64,000 bases of DNA, taken from contig CACMAZ010000001.1 in NCBI GenBank assembly GCA_902611815.1, positions 35,430-99,429 of the forward strand. Direction: 5' to 3'. Within the stretch, counting starts at the first letter, position 1; each line of letters begins with the position of its first letter. The position numbers were made by a program, and so were the translations under genes. This document shows, one piece after another, positions 26,468-34,210 of this stretch. Source of the DNA: an uncultured Pelagibacteraceae bacterium. GTDB lineage: Bacteria > Pseudomonadota > Alphaproteobacteria > Pelagibacterales > Pelagibacteraceae. The notes beneath the pieces were generated by a model, which had not been told where the DNA came from, did no database searches, and worked only from the letters and a program-made list of their open reading frames with translations.

Positions 26468-26659
26468 ATGAGTACTGAAGTAAATAGCCTAGAAAACCAA
26501 ACTGAACCTAGTAAAGTTAATCATCAACAAAAAGTAGACATAAATATTCTTTTAAACAGAGTAAGACACGAAAAAAAAAGAGAGAGAAAAGAAAATCTTT
26601 TATTTTTAGGTCTTATTGGCTCAGTGATAGTAGTAACTGGAATTATAGCTTCCTTATAA
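26468..26659 (+). CDS. Small single-pass membrane protein
   Basis: I start this at the ATG 26468 (MSTEVNSLENQT) and not at the upstream GTG of the ORF track, giving 63 residues. A polar, Lys/Arg-rich N-terminal part (NRVRHEKKRERKENLL) is followed by one membrane helix (LFLGLIGSVIVVTGIIASL) at the extreme C-terminus, a tail-anchored layout with the N-terminus in the cytoplasm. The function is unknown. Its stop TAA interlocks with the stop of the opposing regulator gene in TTATAA, a 6-base convergent overlap. Confidence 0.6.
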   Translation: MSTEVNSLENQTEPSKVNHQQKVDINILLNRVRHEKKRERKENLLFLGLIGSVIVVTGIIASL

Positions 26660-27661
26660 AACTATAATATTCAATATTTTTGTTATTAATTCTGCAAACT
26701 CTTTACCATTTATTTTTCTAACTTCATCAACATCATTCATTACTTTTAAATAATCTTTCGAATAGTTTGAAGTTCCTGGTCCACCAAAAATTAAATAATG
26801 GTTATTTTTATCTTTAGTTAATAATTTTTTTTTAAGTAAATTTTTTAATTTTCTTAATACAGTTGGCCTTGGAATACTCGTTAACTCTGAGATTGTCATT
26901 GCATTGAGTCCTTGATTACCGTGATCATTAAGTCTTTTAATAAAAGCATCATTGTTTCTTAAAAGGTTCTGATTTTCTTTAAGATTTTTTGACATAACTA
27001 AATTTTGGTTATAGACACAATTTCCCCATATAGTCCAAGTTTCTACATCTCCAAAAATTACTTTCCATCTGGTAATTAATGGAATTTGATAATCAAAAAA
27101 ATATTGCCAACATCTAGTAAAGTTTTTTTTTATTTTTTCTTCAATTTCATTTTTAGCTATTTTACTTTTAAGCACATTTTCTCTTGTTAAATAATCAGTA
27201 AAATGAGATATCACTCTTGATAAATTTCGAATCGAGTCAGTAGGTTTTTGTATTTCTTGACCTCTTCTTTCTAGCATTACTTTTTTTTTATTTTTTTTAA
27301 TTGCACCCTCTTTTTCTAATTCCATCATTTTTCTTCTTGTGGTTTCTTTAGAAATATTAAGCTCTCTAGATAAATCAATTATATTAATTTTTGGAATTTC
27401 AAATTTATCTTTTGAGTAAAATTCATCAAACGAATTAACAACAAAATGGTCGTTATAACCTTTAAAAGCTTTATTAATTAAATATATTAAAATTATATAT
27501 TTATCGAAATCTTTAAATCTTCTAAATGCTGCTGTGAGCCACTGCTGTTGAAAATAAAAAATTTCAGTGATCAAGAGATCGTGATATTTCTTAAAAACAT
27601 TAAAACTATCATCTGTTTGTATCTTTGATGAAAATTTTATTTCTTTATTTACAACCGTCAT
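26654..27661 (-). CDS. Transcriptional regulator with two winged-helix motifs
   Basis: A protein of 335 residues from the ATG at 27661. The ORF track's 27712 start is a TTG with no SD. An N-proximal helix-turn-helix reads IIDLSRELNISKETTRRKMMELEKEGAI, and a second near the C-terminus reads MTISELTSIPRPTVLRKLKNLLKKKLL. Between them is an aromatic-rich region (RCWQYFFDYQIPLITRWKVIFGDVETW). A duplicated HTH in one chain suggests a dimer-like binding mode within a monomer or a long operator. I do not recognise the family name. It is divergent from the BASS transporter gene, a possible target. Confidence 0.65.
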   Translation of the reverse strand: MTVVNKEIKFSSKIQTDDSFNVFKKYHDLLITEIFYFQQQWLTAAFRRFKDFDKYIILIYLINKAFKGYNDHFVVNSFDEFYSKDKFEIPKINIIDLSRELNISKETTRRKMMELEKEGAIKKNKKKVMLERRGQEIQKPTDSIRNLSRVISHFTDYLTRENVLKSKIAKNEIEEKIKKNFTRCWQYFFDYQIPLITRWKVIFGDVETWTIWGNCVYNQNLVMSKNLKENQNLLRNNDAFIKRLNDHGNQGLNAMTISELTSIPRPTVLRKLKNLLKKKLLTKDKNNHYLIFGGPGTSNYSKDYLKVMNDVDEVRKINGKEFAELITKILNIIVL

Positions 27662-27762
27662 TGGTTGTAAATAATATGAAAAAAAGTGATAATTCAAGAA
27701 TAAATCAATCAAATATTTGTTGAAATTTATTTTAATTACTTCATAAACCTCTTGAGGGAATA

Positions 27763-28617
27763 GTGGAATTTGTAAAAAACGTTGGACCCATTGGCATGAT
27801 ATTCATCATGTTCTCACTTGGTTTAAATTTAACTGCTAAAGATTTTTTAGAAGTTGTTAAAAAACCTAGAAACCTAATAATTGCTCTAATTTGTCAAATG
27901 ATAATTCTTCCAGTTATTGGAATTATTATCATTTCCTTTTTCCCTATGCAGGCTGAGTTTCAATTAGGTGTATTTTTATTATTAATATTGCCTTCTGCTG
28001 TAATGTCCAACTATGCAACAAAATTAGTTAAAGGCAATGTCGCCTTATCTATAACAATAACTTCCTTCTGTGCTCTGGTATCTTTTATATCTATTCCAAT
28101 ATTTTTAAAAATTTATTCATCATTTTTTAAAGATGTTGAATTTGATTTAAATCTATTAAAATTTTCAGTTAGAATGTTTTTGTTTATAGCCTTACCTACA
28201 TTTGTAGGAATTTTGGTAAGAGGAAATTTTAAAAAATTTTCAGAGCAGAATAACTTAAGATTTGACAGGGCTGCTTTTTTCTTGTTTATTTTGATAGTTA
28301 TTATTGCAATTTTCACTGAAAGAAATAATCTTGGAGGATACTTCGCAGATGTTGGTGCAATATCTTTTGTTGTAATTGTATCAATCTTAACATCTGTTTA
28401 TTTAGTCACAAGATTTACAGTTAAAGAGGTGAGAATCCAAAGAACAATTATGATCGAAGCTATGCTTCAAAATGGTGCTATGGGGTTAATCGTTGGAGCT
28501 CAGTTATTTCATGAACTTGAATACATGACACCAATTGCTGTTTATGCTTTAATTCAATATGTGGCATTGATGTTTTACATAGGTAATATAAACATAAATA
28601 GGTTATCTAAAGCTTAG
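27763..28617 (+). CDS. BASS-family (bile acid:Na+ symporter-like) transporter
   Basis: A 284-residue membrane protein with about nine or ten helices. The N-terminus GPIGMIFIMFSLGLNLTAKDFLEVVKKPR is the classical SBF/BASS opening, followed by LPSAVMSNYATKLVKGNVALSI, the crossover region binding sodium and substrate, and the second repeat IMIEAMLQNGAMGLIVG. Family members import organic anions such as pyruvate, pantoate or bile acids with sodium. The start is a GTG preceded by GAGGGA. The 28617 gene overlaps by one base. Substrate unknown. Confidence 0.85.
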   Translation: MEFVKNVGPIGMIFIMFSLGLNLTAKDFLEVVKKPRNLIIALICQMIILPVIGIIIISFFPMQAEFQLGVFLLLILPSAVMSNYATKLVKGNVALSITITSFCALVSFISIPIFLKIYSSFFKDVEFDLNLLKFSVRMFLFIALPTFVGILVRGNFKKFSEQNNLRFDRAAFFLFILIVIIAIFTERNNLGGYFADVGAISFVVIVSILTSVYLVTRFTVKEVRIQRTIMIEAMLQNGAMGLIVGAQLFHELEYMTPIAVYALIQYVALMFYIGNININRLSKA

Positions 28618-28937
28618 TGAAAAAATTATTATTTATTTTGTTATTTTTCTTAACAACAAATAATATTGTCTATGCTGATTTAAAAAATTTGAAATGTGAA
28701 AATATTTTAACAAAAAATAAAGCTAACATTATTTATGGAAAAAACTTTGCGAAAGAGGAAATGTCACCTAATATTTGGTTATTTTTTCAAAAAATAACGT
28801 TAGATAAAAATACTTTGAACATAATTAGTATAGATGATGAAAAAAAAATAAGAGAATGGAATATAAACTTAATTTCGGGGGAAGCTACATTAATTCCAAT
28901 GTTCGATCCTAAATCAAAATGGTTATGCAAAATCTAA
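28617..28937 (+). CDS. Small exported protein, unknown function
   Basis: A 106-residue protein with a signal peptide (MKKLLFILLFFLTTNNIVYA). It starts at GTG sharing one base with the preceding TAG (TAGTG). The mature 86 residues (LKNLKCENILTKNK, ISIDDEKKIREWNINLISGEATLIP, KWLCKI) contain two cysteines and look like a small beta-rich domain. The last codons overlap the start of the next gene by 19 bases, so translation of the three genes is likely coupled. The family was not recognised. Confidence 0.55.
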   Translation: MKKLLFILLFFLTTNNIVYADLKNLKCENILTKNKANIIYGKNFAKEEMSPNIWLFFQKITLDKNTLNIISIDDEKKIREWNINLISGEATLIPMFDPKSKWLCKI

Positions 28938-29863
28938 CAAAATTTATTAAATTATTTTTTATTATTAATATTTTTATCTACACAACAGTAAATGCAAAAA
29001 TTTATAAAGTTGGTGAACAAATCACAAACAACCAACTAGAAATGAATAAAAATTTTATTATTGATTTATCCGAAGGTATTTGGACGGTTATAAATCGTGA
29101 AGAGTACAAATGGGGTTATTTTGATTTTACAATTTGGGGTGTAGCAAAAATTGAGAATAAAGAAATAGTAGAATTCTACGAAGTCATTTGGGGAGATATG
29201 GGCTCCAGATTACAAAGTCAAATTGATCCTTTAATTTATTCTGCACAGTTTAAAGACCCATATGATGGTTGTTATGAACGTCCTGAATACTATTTAGTAA
29301 AAGTTTTTCAAATGGGCAGGTCTCATAACTGCATGATTGTAAGACATTGGGATGTAGTAAAACAGATTCACAGTCCTGATGATCCACAATCAAAACATAC
29401 TACAGTTCAATATAGAAAGTTTATAAGAGAGACTGGTATTAATTTCCCAAAAATGGCACTTGGATCTTATCATTCGTATTTTTCAAGACACAATAGGAAT
29501 AATTGGTATCAAGTTGCTTATGTAATTCATCCTAAACTAGTCGATGGACCTAAAAATAAATTTTTTACTGAAGATACTTCTGAATATCACAAATACAACA
29601 TAGAGAAACATCCTAACCATAAAAAAACAATGAAAAAATTCATTTCCATAGCATCCAATTTTCATAAAAAGTTCGAATTAATGCAAAAAGCTCAGAAACA
29701 CCACTTATTAGATTTAAGTAAATATTTAACTGAAGATGTTAAGATTAAATCAATGAATAAAGATATAGTGAAACAATTAAAAGAATTGAACGATTTATAT
29801 AAAAGCGGGGCTTTAAGTGGATATGAATTTGAAAAAGCTAAAAAAAAATTGTTAAACAATTAA
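28919..29863 (+). CDS. Secreted protein with C-terminal SHOCT domain
   Basis: A 314-residue protein. An ATG at 28919 and another at 28925 both precede the signal peptide (LTKFIKLFFIINIFIYTTVNA). The central domain has many aromatic residues (GIWTVINREEYKWGYFDFTIWG, EFYEVIWGDMG, GSYHSYFSRHNRNNWYQVAYV) and is not a family I know. A helical linker rich in His/Lys (MQKAQKHHLLDLSKYL) leads to a terminal SHOCT domain (VKQLKELNDLYKSGALSGYEF), nearly identical in pattern to that of the 8549 lipoprotein. Likely periplasmic or envelope-associated. Confidence 0.65.
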   Translation: MVMQNLTKFIKLFFIINIFIYTTVNAKIYKVGEQITNNQLEMNKNFIIDLSEGIWTVINREEYKWGYFDFTIWGVAKIENKEIVEFYEVIWGDMGSRLQSQIDPLIYSAQFKDPYDGCYERPEYYLVKVFQMGRSHNCMIVRHWDVVKQIHSPDDPQSKHTTVQYRKFIRETGINFPKMALGSYHSYFSRHNRNNWYQVAYVIHPKLVDGPKNKFFTEDTSEYHKYNIEKHPNHKKTMKKFISIASNFHKKFELMQKAQKHHLLDLSKYLTEDVKIKSMNKDIVKQLKELNDLYKSGALSGYEFEKAKKKLLNN

Positions 29864-29897
29864 TTGTTTATCTAAAGAACTAATCTTAAAATTATCT

Positions 29898-30884
29898 ATG
29901 AAAATCTTACTTATACGTTCAGAGGGCAATCAAACTCACATAAATGATTTTATGAGCGATCTTTTACTGCATGGTTTAAGACAACTTTATGGATCTGAAG
30001 TAATAGATTATCCAGGTTGTTGGTACATGTACTCTGATGAAATTACGAATAGAAAATACGATATAAATAAAATCTGGGGTAAAGGCTTTACAATCAATAG
30101 TACATTAAAAGGTTATAATTCAATAGATAGAACCGATATACAAAAAAAAATACAAGAAAAATATTTTGATCTTATAATATACGGTTCTATAAGAAGATCA
30201 GATCAGTTTGTTGATGAGGTTATCAAATATAATAACAAAGTAATTTTTATAGATGGAGAAGATGATAATATTATTGATGAAAGATATACTAAATCAGGTT
30301 TGTATTTTAAGAGAGAGTTATTAGATGATAGGAATAATCTAATACCTATAAGTTTTGCAATACCAAAAGAGAAAATATTAAAAAAAATTAATCAAAAACC
30401 AACTAATTTACTAGCACCACTAGTTCCTGGTAGACTTAGTACATACATTTATGATGATGAAAAAACATATTATGACATGTACTCAAATAGTATTTTTGCA
30501 ATTACAAATAAAAAATTAGGCTGGGATTGTCTGAGACATTACGAAATTTTGATGAATGGCTGTATTCCTTTATTTTTTAATATAGAAGATTGCCCAAAAT
30601 TGATACTTAAAACATTACCCAAAGGAAGACTATCAGAAATATATTCCAATTTTCATAATGTTTTGTCACTTTATTTTCCCTTTAAAATATATAAGAAAAA
30701 ATTTTTATCTATTAAAAAGATATTCTCCTATATTCCAAATATATTTAAAAATAATAGCGCGTCTGCATTTTTAAGAGAAAACTCTAATGTATTAGAAATT
30801 AAAAATGAATTACTAAATTACACTCAAGAAAATCTCACAACTGAAATTCTAGCAAAATATGTGCTTAGTAAACAAAAATTGTAA
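29898..30884 (+). CDS. Probable glycosyltransferase-like protein
   Basis: A 328-residue cytoplasmic protein. The N-terminal Rossmann-like part starts MKILLIRSEGNQTHINDF and has FDLIIYGSIRRSDQF and KVIFIDGEDDN. The C-terminal part has KKLGWDCLRHYEILMNGCIPLFFNIEDCP, which resembles the nucleotide-sugar loop of exostosin/CgeB-like GT-B enzymes (R-x-x-E-x-x-x-x-G-x-I-P). The assignment rests on this one motif and is tentative. It is followed by the tRNA-Met gene and lies in a region otherwise encoding envelope proteins. Confidence 0.5.
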   Translation: MKILLIRSEGNQTHINDFMSDLLLHGLRQLYGSEVIDYPGCWYMYSDEITNRKYDINKIWGKGFTINSTLKGYNSIDRTDIQKKIQEKYFDLIIYGSIRRSDQFVDEVIKYNNKVIFIDGEDDNIIDERYTKSGLYFKRELLDDRNNLIPISFAIPKEKILKKINQKPTNLLAPLVPGRLSTYIYDDEKTYYDMYSNSIFAITNKKLGWDCLRHYEILMNGCIPLFFNIEDCPKLILKTLPKGRLSEIYSNFHNVLSLYFPFKIYKKKFLSIKKIFSYIPNIFKNNSASAFLRENSNVLEIKNELLNYTQENLTTEILAKYVLSKQKL

Positions 30885-30892
30885 TTTCTTAT

Positions 30893-30920
30893 TTGAAACA
30901 AAAAATAAAAGTAGTATAAA
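30893..30920 (+). promoter_or_regulatory. Promoter of tRNA-Met
   Basis: TTGAAA (30893-30898) and TATAAA (30915-30920) are separated by 16 bases. Transcription would begin near 30927, about ten bases before the mature tRNA 5-prime end, a short leader typical of single tRNA genes. Confidence 0.55.
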
Positions 30921-30936
30921 TCAGTGTAAATTAAAT

Positions 30937-31013
30937 GGCGGGGTAGCTCAGTTGGTTAGAGCGCGGGACTCATAAGCCCGAGGTCAGTGGTTCGATCCCA
31001 CTTCCCGCTACCA
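30937..31013 (+). tRNA. tRNA-Met (anticodon CAT)
   Basis: A 77-base cloverleaf with encoded CCA. The acceptor stem GGCGGGG pairs with TCCCGCT (G-U at both ends), the D stem GCTC/GAGC encloses AGTTGGTTA, the anticodon loop is CTCATAA (CAT at 30971-30973), the variable loop is AGGTC, and the T arm is GTGG TTCGATC CCAC. The D-loop and acceptor do not carry the C1-A72 mismatch of initiators, so elongator Met is most likely. tRNA-Ile2 (CAT, lysidine-modified) is an alternative. The last anticodon-stem pair is A31-G39, a mismatch. The gene ends two bases from the convergent DUF4396 gene. Confidence 0.92.
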
Positions 31014-31015
31014 AA

Positions 31016-31462
31016 TCAGTGACAGGCAATATTATATTTTTTTAATCTCCAATAATTGTATGGCCAAGGTGTTAGAAAACCCACTGTTAACATTATTGGT
31101 ATTACCCACCAGGTTAGTATTGCTCCACCAGTAAGTAAATAATCAGTTAAATTCATTGCAACTTCCATACTAATCATAGAAATAAAGCTCATCCCCAATG
31201 CTGTTTTTAAAGCATTGGAAAATTTAAAATTTTGTCTTAATAAAATTATAGTCTCTAAAATAATACTTGTTATCAAACCATTAATGATTGCAAGTGTCAT
31301 AATACTCAGGACAGGAAATGGTATTTTTGTAATTTGAAAAAATAATATTGTTCCAAAGTCACCAATTGCACATCCAAGCAAACACCATGCAGTATTTTTT
31401 GCACTTCTATTCCAAGTGTGTTTGCATGCCCAATGGAAACTCGATACTGATGATTTTTGCAT
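31016..31462 (-). CDS. DUF4396 membrane protein
   Basis: A 148-residue protein with four hydrophobic segments. The N-terminal SFHWACKHTWNRSAKNTAWCLLGCAIGDFGTI, with its Cys/His cluster, and MEVAMNLTDYLLTGG match the DUF4396 pattern. The family often neighbours cupredoxins and copper or heavy-metal genes, as here: the cupredoxin gene is three bases upstream. A role in metal handling is inferred from this neighbourhood and from the Cys/His/Met residues (ACKH, the C-terminal ACH, MSFISMISMEVAM). The stop lies two bases from the tRNA 3-prime end. Confidence 0.72.
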   Translation of the reverse strand: MQKSSVSSFHWACKHTWNRSAKNTAWCLLGCAIGDFGTILFFQITKIPFPVLSIMTLAIINGLITSIILETIILLRQNFKFSNALKTALGMSFISMISMEVAMNLTDYLLTGGAILTWWVIPIMLTVGFLTPWPYNYWRLKKYNIACH

Positions 31463-31465
31463 TAA

Positions 31466-31969
31466 TTATTTTATATCAACTTTAGCAATCATGCCAATTT
31501 GATAATGACCTGGAACATTACATGCAATTTCAATGTTCATTGCATTTTCAAACTTCCAAACAATGTCACCTTTTTCATTCGGCTCAAGTAACACACTATT
31601 ACTATGTGAATGACCCATTGACTTGTCCATTTTTGCCATTTTTTTCATTTTTTCTTTGTCAATTGAATCAGCTAGTAAAATTTCGTTTTCAACCATTTTT
31701 TCCATTTCCGGCTGATGTTTTTTATGCATCATTGCATTAGCTATGTTAAATTCATGAACTAATTCTCCAGCATTAACGACTTCAAATTTAATCGTTTCAC
31801 CAGATTTTATGTTAAATTTACTTGGCTCATAATAATTATCATACATTATAACTTTAATTGTACGGTTAACTTCTTCAGACTTACCTAAGGAACCAATCAT
31901 CATATTTTTATCAGCATATGAATTATATGAAATTAATGTGAATACAATTGTTAAAAATAATCTCAACAT
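31466..31969 (-). CDS. Exported cupredoxin
   Basis: A 167-residue periplasmic blue-copper-type protein. A signal peptide (MLRLFLTIVFTLISYNSYA) precedes a cupredoxin fold. The type-1 copper ligands are His in ELVHEFN and Cys, His and Met in ACNVPGHYQIGM. Between them is a Met/His-rich insertion (MMHKKHQPEMEKM through KKMAKMDKSMGHSHSN) seen in the copper-resistance cupredoxin family, which could hold extra copper. It may buffer or carry copper in the periplasm, and is paired with DUF4396 downstream. Confidence 0.88.
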   Translation of the reverse strand: MLRLFLTIVFTLISYNSYADKNMMIGSLGKSEEVNRTIKVIMYDNYYEPSKFNIKSGETIKFEVVNAGELVHEFNIANAMMHKKHQPEMEKMVENEILLADSIDKEKMKKMAKMDKSMGHSHSNSVLLEPNEKGDIVWKFENAMNIEIACNVPGHYQIGMIAKVDIK

Positions 31970-32053
31970 ATCCTTAATTTAACGAAATAATGACTGTTTA
32001 AAAGGAGTTTTTTTGACACATTGCAATTTCTCGAAATTTAAAGATTTTAAAGA

Positions 32054-32452
32054 ATGTTTAAAAAATTCATATTATTATTTATTATTCATCTTTTTATTGT
32101 AAATCCTTCAATCTCAATGGAGAAAGAAACTACTTTTAACAAAAAATTGTTTGATAAAGCTCAAGCAGAAGGAAAAGTTGTAATAGTAAGTTCTTGGATA
32201 AAATATTGCTCTTCATGCGCTAGCCAGATGAAAGTTTTAAATAAAGCCAAAAATGACGGAAAACTAGTTGATATTAAATTTGATAATATTGAATATTTTT
32301 CATTTGATGTGACTAACAAAGAAATTGCAAACTTATTTGATGTCAAATTTCAAACGACACTATTAATTTTTAAAGATAATAAAGAGATTTATAGAAGTCT
32401 AGGTGAAACGACTGAAAATTTAATTTATGAAGCCTTGAAAAAAGTAATTTAA
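32054..32452 (+). CDS. Exported thioredoxin-fold protein
   Basis: A 132-residue protein with an N-terminal signal or anchor (KKFILLFIIHLFIVNPSISM) and a thioredoxin domain. The redox motif is CSSC in SWIKYCSSCASQMKVL, followed by IEYFSFDVTNKEIANLFDVKFQTTLLIFKDNKEIYRSLG, with the cis-Pro position occupied by Thr in FQTTLL. It would act as a periplasmic thiol oxidoreductase. Its position next to the divergent cupredoxin/DUF4396 pair, 84 bases away, hints at a role in metalloprotein thiol maintenance. Confidence 0.75.
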   Translation: MFKKFILLFIIHLFIVNPSISMEKETTFNKKLFDKAQAEGKVVIVSSWIKYCSSCASQMKVLNKAKNDGKLVDIKFDNIEYFSFDVTNKEIANLFDVKFQTTLLIFKDNKEIYRSLGETTENLIYEALKKVI

Positions 32453-32453
32453 A

Positions 32454-32978
32454 TTATATTAATTTTTTAAAGTCTTTAAAATTTAAATTATTTTTGTCTT
32501 TTTTTGAAATAATCAATTTTTTGATTGGCCATTTTATCTTAAGATCTTTATCATTCCATATTATTCCAATTTCGGATTTTGCATGCCTATATTTTGAACA
32601 CTTGTAGTGCAGAATAGTATTATCTGTTAAAGTGTAAAAACCATGAGCAAAACCAGCTGGTATTAACAATGATTTGTTTTCTTTTTCAGATAAAACGATT
32701 GAAAAATATTTACCAAAAGTTTTAGAATTTTTTCTACAATCAACACACACATCAAACACTTTTCCACATAGAACAGTAATTAATTTTGCCTGAGGATTTG
32801 ATTGTTGCAGATGAAGTCCCCTTAAGACATTTTTTTTAGAATAAGACATAACATCAAAAGGAAATGTCATCTTGAAATGTTTTTGAATATAGAGTTCTCT
32901 AAAGTAACCTCTATTATCTTTAAAAGATTTTTTATCATAAATTAAAAGCCCTTTAAAATTAGTTTTTATTATTCTCAT
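32454..32978 (-). CDS. rfbC: dTDP-4-dehydrorhamnose 3,5-epimerase family protein
   Basis: A 174-residue cupin. Conserved parts are FKDNRGYFRELY, VLRGLHLQQSNPQAKLITVLCGKVFDVCVDCRKNS, with the catalytic His in RGLH, and IPAGFAHGFYTLTDNTILHYKCSKYR, with the catalytic Tyr region. It epimerises a dTDP-4-keto-6-deoxyhexose at C3 and/or C5. It overlaps the upstream dehydratase gene by four bases (ATGA) and is last in the nucleotide-sugar operon. Because the gene before it is a sugar 3-dehydratase-like protein, it may act as a single-site epimerase on a deoxy intermediate and not on the rhamnose route (inference). Confidence 0.88.
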   Translation of the reverse strand: MRIIKTNFKGLLIYDKKSFKDNRGYFRELYIQKHFKMTFPFDVMSYSKKNVLRGLHLQQSNPQAKLITVLCGKVFDVCVDCRKNSKTFGKYFSIVLSEKENKSLLIPAGFAHGFYTLTDNTILHYKCSKYRHAKSEIGIIWNDKDLKIKWPIKKLIISKKDKNNLNFKDFKKLI

Positions 32979-34171
32979 TTTTTTATAAATCTCTTAAATG
33001 TTGCACAAATATAATCTAAATCTTTTTTGTTCATACCTTGGTGACATCCCAATAAAATTCCATTTTTCATAACATCGTTAGCTACTTCATCACATTTAGG
33101 ATGCTTTTTATAAAATCTTTTATACATAACAGGTTGTCTTAAAATGTTACCTGTAAATATTGTTCTAGTTTGAATATTATTTTTTTCAAAAAAGATCTGC
33201 ATTTTTTTTCTATTAAATTTTTTATTTTTTTTTATTACTAAAGGAAAAGCTAACCAAGGTGTCTTTACTCCGGGGTTTTGTTCTGGCAATTTAAAGTAGT
33301 TTATATAATTTTTAAAAAATTTTTTTAAATAGTCAAAATTTTTATTTCTGGTCAAAATATTTTTTTTTAACTTTTTAATTTGCTCTAAAGCAAAAGCAGC
33401 TGAAATTTCTGAAGGTAAAAAATTATAACCTAGATCAGAAAAAATATACTTAGCGTCATAATCAATTCCAGAAACTTTTACGTTAAATCTTTTAGTTGCA
33501 TTTTCTGACTCATTAAAAACAGCAGATGATCTTCCCCAACCCCTAAGAAGTTTTGCTCTTTCGTATAATCTATAGTCATTAAAACAAACTATTCCACCCG
33601 TTCCAGCACCATTGATAATATGTGACGCATAAAAACTATTTGTGGTAATATCTGAATAACGACCTAAATTTTTTTTGTTTACGGTGTAACCAATTGTATC
33701 TGCAGAATCTTCGATGATTTTAAGATTATATTTTTTTGCAATTTTATGAATTTTTTTCCAGTCTGCTATGTTTCCTAATAAATTAGGTATCATCAAAGCA
33801 ACTGTTTTTTTATTTATACATTTTTCAATTTGATTAGTGTTTGTTAAAAATTTATTTTCCTCTGCACCAACAAAATGAGGGACTAGTCCTAATTGATATA
33901 TAGGGGCGACAGTCGTTGAAAATGTTAAATTTGGTGTAATTATTTCAGAACCTTTTTTAAACTTAAATGATGAAAGAGCTAATAAATTTGCAGACGATCC
34001 TGAATTAACCATTAATCCATATTTTTTTCCAAAAATTTGAGATATTTTTTTTTCTAAAGTTTTTACTTTTTTTCCATCAATAAGTGATAAACTGTCATTT
34101 TTTAATACATTAAGGACTGCGTTTATCTCTTTTTTATCATATACGGCTCGTCCATAATAAATTTTTTTCAT
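32975..34171 (-). CDS. DegT-fold sugar 3-dehydratase-like protein with Lys to His change (ColD/E1-like)
   Basis: A 398-residue member of the DegT/DnrJ/EryC1/StrS fold. The usual PLP-lysine motif is SFHxTKxLxxGEGG. Here the site reads SFYASHIINGAGTGG, so the lysine is replaced by His184. PLP is held by IIEDSADTIG (Asp155). This replacement defines the 3-dehydratases E1/DdhC and ColD, which remove the 3-hydroxyl of 4-keto-6-deoxy sugars. The Cys-rich Fe-S segment of E1 after WGR is absent (RGWGRSSAVFNESENATKRF), so ColD-like, cluster-free chemistry is more likely. In an operon with RmlA/RmlB/RmlC this points to a dTDP-linked 3,6-dideoxy sugar. It starts at ATG 34171. Confidence 0.78.
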   Translation of the reverse strand: MKKIYYGRAVYDKKEINAVLNVLKNDSLSLIDGKKVKTLEKKISQIFGKKYGLMVNSGSSANLLALSSFKFKKGSEIITPNLTFSTTVAPIYQLGLVPHFVGAEENKFLTNTNQIEKCINKKTVALMIPNLLGNIADWKKIHKIAKKYNLKIIEDSADTIGYTVNKKNLGRYSDITTNSFYASHIINGAGTGGIVCFNDYRLYERAKLLRGWGRSSAVFNESENATKRFNVKVSGIDYDAKYIFSDLGYNFLPSEISAAFALEQIKKLKKNILTRNKNFDYLKKFFKNYINYFKLPEQNPGVKTPWLAFPLVIKKNKKFNRKKMQIFFEKNNIQTRTIFTGNILRQPVMYKRFYKKHPKCDEVANDVMKNGILLGCHQGMNKKDLDYICATFKRFIKK

Positions 34172-34210
34172 TATTTGTATTTAACTTTTATTAAAAAAAA
34201 CACAATAAGT

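Noticed and set aside
30937-31013. tRNA-Met as an integration site of a genomic island
   Set aside because: No integrase, no direct repeat of the tRNA 3-prime end was seen nearby, and base composition does not change. It is an ordinary tRNA gene.
31466-31969. Met/His-rich insertion in the cupredoxin as a novel feature
   Set aside because: Copper-resistance cupredoxins commonly have this insertion, so it is not new by itself.
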